Source: CAIQJJ01 sp964606085 (GTDB taxonomy: Bacteria; Chloroflexota; Anaerolineae; Anaerolineales; UBA4823). From it: a stretch of 17,964 nt of DNA. Every line of letters starts with the position of its first letter. The first letter of the stretch is position 1. Below the pieces are notes generated by a model that worked only from the letters and a program-made list of their open reading frames with translations, had not been told where the DNA came from and did no database searches. Positions 1 to 5,398 of this stretch are shown here, one piece after another. Position numbers and translations under genes: made by a program. The stretch covers positions 1-17,964 of the forward strand of contig CAZSFD010000097.1 in assembly GCA_964606085.1 (NCBI GenBank). The letters are read 5' to 3'.

Positions 1-95
1 CGTTCCAGGTCGCCATCGTGGTTGGCGGCGATGTCGGCGATGAAGTAGGTGGGGTAAGTTGCGCCAATCGGGCGTGAGCCGATTTGGATGTCCAT
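1..95 (-). CDS. N-acetylneuraminate/pseudaminate synthase family protein (NeuB/PseI/SpsE), N-terminal fragment
   Basis: This is the first 31 codons of a gene that continues beyond the left edge. The fragment contains FIADIAANHDGDLE, which matches the N-terminal beta-strand motif (IAEIGxNHxGDL) of the NeuB/PseI/SpsE TIM-barrel synthases. These enzymes condense phosphoenolpyruvate with a hexosamine to give a nine-carbon nonulosonic (sialic-acid-like) sugar. The ATG at 93-95 is preceded by a strong GGAGG ribosome-binding site (100-104) four bases upstream. The PseB-type dehydratase and RmlD-like reductase lie upstream on the same strand, which suits a pseudaminic/legionaminic-type pathway. The catalytic barrel and any SAF domain are outside the window, so NeuB, PseI and LegI cannot be told apart. 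Confidence 0.72.
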   Translation of the reverse strand, partial: MDIQIGSRPIGATYPTYFIADIAANHDGDLE

Positions 96-116
96 AGTTC
101 CTCCAAGATATTCTCT

Positions 117-125
117 TGTTATAAT
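117..125 (+). promoter_or_regulatory. Extended -10 promoter for the DUF6883/DUF4926 pair
   Basis: TGTTATAAT is a perfect extended -10 element (TGn plus TATAAT). It ends 10 bases before the ATG at 136, so transcription would start only about 4 bases upstream of the start codon and the message would be nearly leaderless. No good -35 box is visible at 97-102, and no ribosome-binding site precedes the ATG. The element lies in the 40-bp gap between this gene and the divergent NeuB-type gene. This is a sequence match only. Confidence 0.45.
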
Positions 126-135
126 CAATTTAACG

Positions 136-468
136 ATGAAACTTCCACACAATACCAGGGCCATCGTGCCGCCCGAAAAATTGATCAACTATTTGCTTTC
201 TGAAAGCCATCCGGTTGGAAAATCAAAAGCAAGATATTTTCGGATGCTTGGTTTCGATGAGACAAAAGCAATTTTATTGGCAGATGGCCTGGTGAAAATC
301 GCCCAGGTAGAAGAAATTCACGAAATCATCGAGACACCCTACGGCACGAAATACATTGTTGATGGAACCTTGTCAACCCCTTCTGGGCCATAGATCGCCT
401 TGCGTACAGTGTGGATGATTGAGAAAGGTTCTGATTTGCCTCGGTTTGTGACCGCTTATCCTGTATAG
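136..468 (+). pseudogene. DUF6883 domain protein, interrupted by an in-frame TAG
   Basis: The protein starting MKLPHNTRAIVPPEKLINYL resembles the DUF6883 family of about 110 residues. Reading stops after 85 residues at an amber codon (391-393). The same frame continues without another stop to 468 and encodes RTVWMIEKGSDLPRFVTAYP, which is the conserved C-terminal strand motif of the family as I recall it. The gene is therefore split by a nonsense codon with no frameshift. The ATG at 136 is chosen because the family begins with MxLPN-like residues; the longer reading from 88 runs through the promoter and across the divergent gene. The DUF4926 gene follows immediately. DUF6883 and DUF4926 are often neighbours and are suspected toxin-antitoxin-like partners, but the function is unproven. 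A sequencing error at 389-392 is the main alternative. Confidence 0.7.
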
Positions 469-489
469 ATGGTAAATGGAGAAAAAATG

Positions 490-744
490 ATGATCCAAGA
501 ATTAGATACCGTGATTTTGACTCACGATATAAAAAAATACGGCTTAAAAAAAGGTGATGCTGGAGCAACTGTGCATGTCTATGCGGGCGGCAAGCATTTC
601 GAGGTTGAATTTGTTGCCGCTGATGGAACAACCGCCGCTTTACTGACACTCGAAGCAAAGGATGTGCGAATGGTTGGGCATAGCGAAAGGTTGATCCTGC
701 CTGCCCGCGAGTTCATTCCAGCCACATCAGCCCATGCCGCGTAA
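490..744 (+). CDS. DUF4926 domain-containing protein (putative partner of DUF6883)
   Basis: This 84-residue protein begins MIQELDTVILTHDI and continues GLKKGDAGATVHVYAGG and FEVEFVAADG. That is the pattern of DUF4926, a small beta-rich family with a KOW/SH3-like look. The start at 490 is chosen because GGAG at 478-481 is eight bases upstream and because homologues begin MI-x-ELDTV. ATGs at 469 and 487 are also in frame. About 20 residues after the usual DVRMV end are a C-terminal extension that overlaps the 3' end of the opposite-strand reductase gene by 18 bp. The upstream DUF6883 gene ends at 468, so the two are co-transcribed. A role as a toxin-antitoxin component is only inferred from such pairings. 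Confidence 0.72.
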   Translation: MIQELDTVILTHDIKKYGLKKGDAGATVHVYAGGKHFEVEFVAADGTTAALLTLEAKDVRMVGHSERLILPAREFIPATSAHAA

Positions 745-1635
745 TTTTTGCGGATAATCCTGTTGATAAAGCCTCCAAAATCTGTGGATAGCAGGGGATA
801 ACCTGGGGGGAACATAGCCCAAAGCGGTGGATAACTTGTGGGTAGACATGATTAAATTAGGAGCGCGCGCCGCCTTCAGGCCGGAATCGGCCACGACGGT
901 GGGGGTGATCAGGCTGGCATCCAGGCCAAATTTTTCCGCTACTGCCACACCAAAATCGTACTTGCTCATGGCATCGCTGGCGAAGACGTGATACAGCCCG
1001 TTCAGCCCCTTTTCGAGCATGGCAAACAAAATCGGGCCGATGTCGTTGACCAGCAGCGGGCAAAAATAAACATCGGTGAAGCCCATCATGCCCTTGCCCG
1101 CCGCCAGGTTGTTGACGAACAACTCGGCCAGGCTGCGCTTGCCGCCCATGCTCCAGCCAAACAGGTTAACGCGGGCGACGATGGCCCCGGGGTTGGCCTG
1201 CAAAACGGCGCGTTCACCGGCCAGCTTCGTCCGGGCATAAACGGACAGCGGGTTGGGTTGATCGTCTTCGGTGTAGTTGCCCTTCACACCATCGAACACC
1301 GCATCGGTCGAAATGTGTACCAGCCGCGCTCCGCCCTTCGCGACAAGCGCGAACTTTTCGGGAACTTCGGCATTGATGCGATGTGCCAATTGGGGGTCTG
1401 TTTCGCAGGCGTCAACGTTCGCCAATGCGGCACAGTGGATCACCCAATCGGGTTGTGTGGCGTCGAGCAAGCGTTCGATCTCACCAGGGGCGGTCAGATC
1501 AGCCTGCAAGACCGGGAAGGGCGTACCCTGGAGAGCGTGCTGGTTGGCTACGCCGAAGACCGTATGCGCTTGGCTGGCATCCAGGGCCAGGTTCAGACCC
1601 AGGAGGCCAGAGGCTCCGGTGATGAGGATACGCAT
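727..1635 (-). CDS. RmlD-like SDR family sugar-nucleotide reductase
   Basis: A 302-residue extended short-chain dehydrogenase/reductase of the RmlD (dTDP-4-dehydrorhamnose reductase) type. It has an N-terminal NAD(P)-binding motif GASGLLG (residues 7-13), the STDAVFDG segment near 109-116, and the catalytic YxxxK at Tyr133/Lys137 (SVYARTK). The ATG at 1635 fits the family start MRILITGASG; an upstream in-frame TTG (1644) is less likely. No clear ribosome-binding site is present. It follows the PseB-type gene by 78 bp, a gap filled with an inverted repeat, and a NeuB-type gene lies downstream. This suggests it reduces a 4-keto nucleotide sugar in a nonulosonate or deoxysugar pathway. No rmlA, rmlB or rmlC is in the window, so rhamnose synthesis should not be assumed. 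Confidence 0.85.
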   Translation of the reverse strand: MRILITGASGLLGLNLALDASQAHTVFGVANQHALQGTPFPVLQADLTAPGEIERLLDATQPDWVIHCAALANVDACETDPQLAHRINAEVPEKFALVAKGGARLVHISTDAVFDGVKGNYTEDDQPNPLSVYARTKLAGERAVLQANPGAIVARVNLFGWSMGGKRSLAELFVNNLAAGKGMMGFTDVYFCPLLVNDIGPILFAMLEKGLNGLYHVFASDAMSKYDFGVAVAEKFGLDASLITPTVVADSGLKAARAPNLIMSTHKLSTALGYVPPRLSPAIHRFWRLYQQDYPQKLRGMG

Positions 1636-1642
1636 GGGGGGC

Positions 1643-1710
1643 AAGCGAAAAGCGCAAAGCGAAAAGGGATAACCGAGAATGTATCCCTTTTCGCCTGTCG
1701 CTTTTCGCTT
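1643..1710. repeat. Inverted heptamer repeat (AGCGAAA words)
   Basis: Arms 1643-1671 and 1682-1710 (29 bp each) pair apart from a short block of mismatches in the middle, with a 10-base loop. Each arm is built from heptamers such as AGCGAAA, AGCGCAA and AGCGAAA. It fills nearly the whole gap between the PseB-type gene and the RmlD-like gene. There is no T-run beside it, so it is not a standard intrinsic terminator. Confidence 0.85.
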
Positions 1711-1713
1711 TCT

Positions 1714-2721
1714 TCATCCTACTGCTTGCTTAATAACTTCGCGCTCAAACGGCGCGACGATTTCCTTAATTTGTTCGGTTGAAAGCCAAACTGGATTATT
1801 GTCGCTGGCGTAACGATAGCCATCGGGAAGCGATCTGCCGCGTTGCTGCCATTGGTGGCCGAACCATAGGCTGCCGGTGGGTTGGACGACGAACATGTCA
1901 TCGAGTTCGACGGTCGAACGGGCTTCGTCCTCGTGAATCAGCACTTCGTGGAGCTTTTCGCCAGGGCGGATGCCGGTGACTTCGTACTCGGCCTCGGGGG
2001 CGATCACTTTCGCCAAATCTACGATGCGTGTGCTGGGGATTTTCGGCACGAAAACTTCGCCGCCCTGCATCTCTTCCACGCAGCGGATGACGAAGCGCAC
2101 GCCCTGTTCCAACGTCAACCAGAAGCGCGTCATGCGCTCGTCGGTGAGGGTCAATTTGCCGTTCTGTCGCTGGCGGATGAAGATCGGCACCACGCTGCCG
2201 CGGCTGCCCACCACGTTGCCGTATCGCACGCAGGCAAAACGCGTGGCCGACCCGGCGGCGTAAGCGTTCGATTGCACGAAGAGCTTCTCAGCCGCCAGTT
2301 TGGTCGCGCCATACAGGTTGACCGGGTTGACCGCTTTATCGGTGCTGAGCGCTAACACCTTCTTCACCCCGGCATCCAGGGCAGCATCAATCACGTTGCT
2401 GCTGCCCAGGATGTTGGTCTTGACCGCTTCCATCGGGTTGTACTCGCAGGCGGGAACCTGCTTGAGCGCCGCAGCATGAACCACAATGTCTACACCATTC
2501 ATCGCCCGGCGCAAACGCTCTTCATCACGCACATCGCCGATGAAGTAGCGCAACGATGGGTGGTCGAAACCCATTACGCGCATTTCGTGCTGCTTGAGTT
2601 CATCGCGGCTGAAGATGATCAACTTGGATGGGTGATACTCGTTGAGCATGATCTCGACAAACTGCTTGCCAAACGAACCGGTGCCGCCGGTGACGAGGAT
2701 GATTTGATCAGACCAGTTCAT
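1714..2721 (-). CDS. pseB: PseB-type UDP-N-acetylglucosamine 4,6-dehydratase (inverting)
   Basis: A 335-residue SDR protein with NAD(P)-binding TGGTGSFG (residues 11-18) and the diagnostic STDKAVNPVNLYGATK segment. Asp128/Lys129 and Tyr137/Lys141 correspond to the catalytic residues of FlaA1/PseB dehydratases. The family removes water from UDP-GlcNAc and inverts C5, giving a 4-keto-6-deoxy-AltNAc intermediate, the first step to pseudaminic acid. The length matches the usual 330 or so residues. The start at 2721 is fixed by GGAGG at 2726-2730; reading further upstream would translate a hairpin repeat. The RmlD-like and NeuB-type genes follow. A PseC aminotransferase is not in the window, so the end product (pseudaminate, another nonulosonate, or a QuiNAc/FucNAc-type sugar) remains open. 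Confidence 0.88.
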   Translation of the reverse strand: MNWSDQIILVTGGTGSFGKQFVEIMLNEYHPSKLIIFSRDELKQHEMRVMGFDHPSLRYFIGDVRDEERLRRAMNGVDIVVHAAALKQVPACEYNPMEAVKTNILGSSNVIDAALDAGVKKVLALSTDKAVNPVNLYGATKLAAEKLFVQSNAYAAGSATRFACVRYGNVVGSRGSVVPIFIRQRQNGKLTLTDERMTRFWLTLEQGVRFVIRCVEEMQGGEVFVPKIPSTRIVDLAKVIAPEAEYEVTGIRPGEKLHEVLIHEDEARSTVELDDMFVVQPTGSLWFGHQWQQRGRSLPDGYRYASDNNPVWLSTEQIKEIVAPFEREVIKQAVG

Positions 2722-2749
2722 GGAACCTCCAGGGTGAAGGGTGGTATTC

Positions 2750-2804
2750 GTTATTCGATAATCGTTATTCGATCTCCGAGATCGAATAACGATTATCGAA
2801 TAAC
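2750..2804. repeat. Perfect 27-bp inverted repeat of the TTATTCGATAATCG family
   Basis: Arms 2750-2776 and 2778-2804 are exact reverse complements separated by one base. The sequence is made of 14-bp units (2751-2764 and 2765-2778, of the form TTATTCGATnnnCG). These match the units of the array at 17870-17964. It lies in the gap between the methyltransferase and PseB-type genes, just upstream of the pseB ribosome-binding site. Confidence 0.93.
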
Positions 2805-2807
2805 CAT

Positions 2808-3707
2808 TCACCGCTTCTTAAACACAATAATCGGATACTGCCCCACCTTACCCAAAAAATGCGGCCAACGTTCTTCGAGCCAGAAAAGCAGGCGCAGCAG
2901 AAACCGCCCGGCGAAACGCTCGTGTACGAACGTGCGCAGGAAGTGGACATTCACCGTGCGCCACACCCAAATCTCCGCCGGGATGCAGCTGGCAATTTCG
3001 CGCTGGAACCAGGGGGCATCGTGCTTTTTGACGAACGTGCCGGAGGGTCGCAAGGTTGAAGGTTGCAGGTTGCAGGTTGCAGGTTGACTTGAACTTTCAA
3101 CTTGCGAACCTTCAACTTGCAACCCCTCGACTTTCGACTTTCGACCTTTGACCTTTCGATAAAGCTTGACCATCCCGTCTGCGAAATTTGCCAGCGGCGC
3201 GCTGCCCCAGCCGTTGACGATGGCCGCCGAACGGGCGGGAGCCAACACGCGAAAGAGTTCAGCGTAGGCGCGGGCGTGTTCGTCGTTGGGCAGATGGTGG
3301 ATGGTGTGCAGGGATACGACGCCATCGAAGGCATCGGCCTTGAAGGGCAGGTTGGCAATATCGCACACCACAAACAGGCCGTGAGCGCCAATGCGCTTGC
3401 GGGCTTCCTGCAAGCCGCCAATCGAGATGTCAGCACAGACGCGATAGTGGTAGCCTTTTGAGTATTCCAGATATTCGGGATACTGGATCGGCCCCGAACC
3501 GGCATCAAGCAAGTATTTACCCGTGGACGCCAAGTGCCGACACAAGCGCAGGTGGCAATTGTGGATGTAGTCGCGGCTGACCGGGCGCAGGTCTTCGTAA
3601 TGGGCATTTTGGTAGCGACGTTCGTTGTCGCCACCATCTGAGACTTCTTGCCAGCCTACCTGGTTATAGAACTCGCGCACCTGGCGCTTGATGTCGGTAT
3701 CGGTCAT
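2808..3707 (-). CDS. Class I SAM-dependent methyltransferase with a repeat-encoded insert
   Basis: A 299-residue methyltransferase. Motif I is LLDAGSGP (residues 66-73), the acidic residue of motif II is Asp93 (CADIS), the adenine-contact segment is CDIANLPF (115-122), and motif IV/V is VVSLHTIHHL. The C-terminal part (from about 225) carries DAPWFQRE and VWRTVNVHFLR, which look like conserved family sequence. Between them, residues about 183-223 (KSKVEG, QPATCNLQPS and similar) are encoded by heptamer repeats (3053-3157) and seem to be an in-frame insertion. The start at 3707 has GGAAG four bases upstream. The position in the polysaccharide block suggests it modifies a sugar or lipid-linked glycan, but the substrate is unknown. 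Whether the insert is tolerated or has inactivated the enzyme cannot be told. Confidence 0.82.
   Translation of the reverse strand: MTDTDIKRQVREFYNQVGWQEVSDGGDNERRYQNAHYEDLRPVSRDYIHNCHLRLCRHLASTGKYLLDAGSGPIQYPEYLEYSKGYHYRVCADISIGGLQEARKRIGAHGLFVVCDIANLPFKADAFDGVVSLHTIHHLPNDEHARAYAELFRVLAPARSAAIVNGWGSAPLANFADGMVKLYRKVKGRKSKVEGLQVEGSQVESSSQPATCNLQPSTLRPSGTFVKKHDAPWFQREIASCIPAEIWVWRTVNVHFLRTFVHERFAGRFLLRLLFWLEERWPHFLGKVGQYPIIVFKKR
3053..3157. repeat. Heptamer array inside the methyltransferase gene
   Basis: Five exact-register heptamers run from 3053 to 3087 (AGGTTGA, three copies of AGGTTGC, AGGTTGA). These are followed by partly inverted words (3088-3122) and then by ACTTTCG, ACTTTCG, ACCTTTG and ACCTTTC (3130-3157). 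The last set uses the same words as the array at 10071-10098. The reading frame stays open throughout. Confidence 0.88.
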
Positions 3708-3721
3708 AACACTTCCACTTC

Positions 3722-3771
3722 AGACTTCCGAAGTTTGCGAACCTTCGGTTCGCCAGAAACTTCGGAAGTCT
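3722..3771. repeat. Hairpin-forming inverted repeat
   Basis: Outer arms 3722-3736 and 3757-3771 (15 bp) and inner arms 3737-3743 and 3747-3753 (7 bp) pair perfectly, with a 3-base loop and a 3-base bulge. It lies 3 bp beyond the stop of the AP2-like gene and 14 bp before the methyltransferase start. It could shield mRNA or attenuate transcription, but no T-run follows it on the minus strand. Confidence 0.88.
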
Positions 3772-3774
3772 TCG

Positions 3775-4251
3775 CTACGCGCACTCTGGCTCTGTGTAAT
3801 ACTGGCGCTCTTTGGCCTGGCGAATTTCGCAGGCCCGGCGGAACGCGCCTTCTTCGCCATATTTGCGGATGCTCACGCACGTCCGCCCGATTTTGCCCGA
3901 AGGCTCCGTCCAGGTGACTTCGTACACATCGCGCACGTTGCCGCGGTCACTGCGAGTGCGGCGCTGCGTCCGGTGGACGCCCACAATGCCGGGTCGTTGG
4001 CTGCTCGTCTGCGTAATCACAGGGCGTTCCGAACGGCGCTTGCCCAGGTCACGCTCGGTTTCGTTGCGAAAATCCAGGGCGGCTTCGAGAGCAGCTTCAG
4101 GGCTGTTATATTCGCGATCCATGAAATACTTGCGCACCATCTGGCCGTTGTAAACCACACGGACAAGCCAGCCGAAGAGATGTTTATGGGGATAATCTAA
4201 ACGGGTGATGCTCTTGTATCGGGGAAATTCTTTGAATCCTTGTTCCTTCAT
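3775..4251 (-). CDS. Putative AP2/ERF-like DNA-binding protein with two repeats
   Basis: A 158-residue basic protein with two related segments. Residues about 11-70 contain FGWLVRVVYNGQ followed by KYFMDREYNSPEAALEAALD. Residues about 88-152 contain VYEVTWTEPSGK followed by VSIRKYGEEGAFRRACEIR. The layout of three beta-strands with an aromatic/Arg pattern, then an Ala-rich helix, matches AP2/ERF-type domains. Bacterial proteins annotated as ERF-like look similar from memory. No nuclease or integrase domain is attached. A strong GGAGGT ribosome-binding site precedes the ATG at 4251. It probably binds DNA and may regulate the locus or act on its repeats; both roles are inference. A short integrase-type arm-binding domain protein is the alternative reading. 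Confidence 0.62.
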   Translation of the reverse strand: MKEQGFKEFPRYKSITRLDYPHKHLFGWLVRVVYNGQMVRKYFMDREYNSPEAALEAALDFRNETERDLGKRRSERPVITQTSSQRPGIVGVHRTQRRTRSDRGNVRDVYEVTWTEPSGKIGRTCVSIRKYGEEGAFRRACEIRQAKERQYYTEPECA

Positions 4252-4307
4252 AGGGACCTCCTGCTAAAAATTCTCAGGGAATCGGTCCCCCCTACCAAAT
4301 CCTTTAT

Positions 4308-4333
4308 GTAGGGCGAAATTAATTTCGCCCTAC
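4308..4333. repeat. Perfect 26-bp palindrome between galE and the AP2-like gene
   Basis: Half-site GTAGGGCGAAATT (4308-4320) is followed directly by its exact reverse complement (4321-4333), with no spacer. It begins 7 bp after the galE end of the gap, on the 5' side of the AP2-like gene's leader. The surrounding 89-bp gap holds nothing else clear except the GGAGGT site of the AP2-like gene. It could be a cruciform or dispersed repeat, or a galE 3' structure. Confidence 0.93.
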
Positions 4334-4340
4334 GACAAAA

Positions 4341-5354
4341 CTATGCTTCGTATCCTTTCGGATTGTTGGATTGCCAGCGCCAGGCGTCGGCGCACATTTC
4401 ATCAAGCGTGTGGGTGGCGTGCCAGTTGAGTTCGCGGTTGGCCTTGGCTGGGTCGGCGAACGAGGTGGGCAGGTCACCGGGGCGGCGGGCCACAATTTCA
4501 TAGGGGATTTTGACGCCGGTGACGCGCTCGAAAGCGTGAATGACTTCGAGAACGCTGTTCGGGCGGCCCGTTCCCAGGTTGTAGGCGGTTGCACCGGGGT
4601 TCTCGGCCAGCTTTTCGACCGCCTTGACGTGGCCGAGGGCCAAATCTACCACGTGGATGTAATCGCGCAGACAGGTGCCATCGGGCGTGGGGTAGTCGTT
4701 GCCGAAGACTTTCAGCGACGGGCGGATACCCACGGCTACCTGGGTCACGAACGGCAGCAGGTTCAGCGGCACGCCATTGGGGTCTTCGCCGATGCGCCCG
4801 CTGATGTGCGCGCCAACCGGGTTGAAGTAGCGCAGCATGATGATGTTGGTTTCGGGAACGGCCACGTGCCAATCACGGAATACCTGTTCCATCATCACCT
4901 TTGACCAGCCATAGGGATTGGTGGCCGAGGTGCGCATCGTCTCCACCAGGGGCGGCTGGTTATCTTCGCCATAAACAGTGGCCGACGAGCTGAAGACCAG
5001 GTTCTTCACGCCGCGCTTGGCCATCGCCTGGCACAGGTAGATCGTACCAGTAATATTGTTGTGGTAGTAATCGAGCGGGCGCGCCACCGATTCACCCACG
5101 GCCTTGAGCGCGGCGAAGTGGATCACGGCGTCAATGCTGTGCTGGTCGAACACAGCTTCGAGCGCCGGGCGGTCGAGCAAATCCACTTTGTGGAAGGTCA
5201 GCGGCTTGCCAGCAATTTCCTGCACGCGCCGCAGCGATTCTTCTTTGCTGTTGTAGAGGTTATCTATCACCACCACTTCGTAGCCTGCGTTGAGCAATTC
5301 CACGCACGTGTGACTGCCGATATACCCGGCCCCGCCGGTGACGAGAATGTTCAT
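4341..5354 (-). CDS. galE: UDP-glucose 4-epimerase
   Basis: A 337-residue protein, almost exactly the length of E. coli GalE, that interconverts UDP-glucose and UDP-galactose with bound NAD in the cytoplasm. It has the Rossmann motif TGGAGYIGSH (residues 6-15), SSSATVYGE (122-130) with the catalytic Ser/Thr, and NPYGWSK with Tyr148 and Lys152 as the catalytic pair. The segments LRYFNPVGAH and DGTCLRDYIHV are typical of the substrate-binding region. The ATG at 5354 has a GGAG ribosome-binding site. Its place within the polysaccharide block suggests it supplies UDP-Gal or UDP-GalNAc to the glycan. Confidence 0.94.
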   Translation of the reverse strand: MNILVTGGAGYIGSHTCVELLNAGYEVVVIDNLYNSKEESLRRVQEIAGKPLTFHKVDLLDRPALEAVFDQHSIDAVIHFAALKAVGESVARPLDYYHNNITGTIYLCQAMAKRGVKNLVFSSSATVYGEDNQPPLVETMRTSATNPYGWSKVMMEQVFRDWHVAVPETNIIMLRYFNPVGAHISGRIGEDPNGVPLNLLPFVTQVAVGIRPSLKVFGNDYPTPDGTCLRDYIHVVDLALGHVKAVEKLAENPGATAYNLGTGRPNSVLEVIHAFERVTGVKIPYEIVARRPGDLPTSFADPAKANRELNWHATHTLDEMCADAWRWQSNNPKGYEA

Positions 5355-5370
5355 AAGAAGCTCCTTATTT

Positions 5371-5398
5371 CTGATTGCTGAGTGCTGATTGCTGATTA
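5371..5398. repeat. Heptamer array (CTGATTG)
   Basis: Four heptamers in exact register: CTGATTG, CTGAGTG, CTGATTG, CTGATTA. They fill the gap upstream of galE, and the last unit supplies the stop codon of the glycosyltransferase gene (5396-5398). Confidence 0.85.

Noticed and set aside
88..135. A longer start (ATG at 88) for the DUF6883 gene
   Set aside because: It would read through the -10 box and across the start of the divergent NeuB-type gene, and the added residues do not belong to the family.
391..393. Amber codon read as pyrrolysine
   Set aside because: No pylT or pylS is visible, the family has no special residue there, and a simple nonsense change explains it.
988..1782. A 264-residue plus-strand frame opposite the RmlD-like gene
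   Set aside because: It is antisense to a well-supported SDR gene and has no family features.
2722..2811. A 30-residue N-terminal extension of the PseB-type protein
   Set aside because: It is translation of the hairpin repeat; a strong ribosome-binding site marks the ATG at 2721.
1643..4333. Rho-independent terminators at the intergenic hairpins
   Set aside because: None of the stems is followed by a T-run on the transcribed strand, and genes in the same direction continue beyond them.
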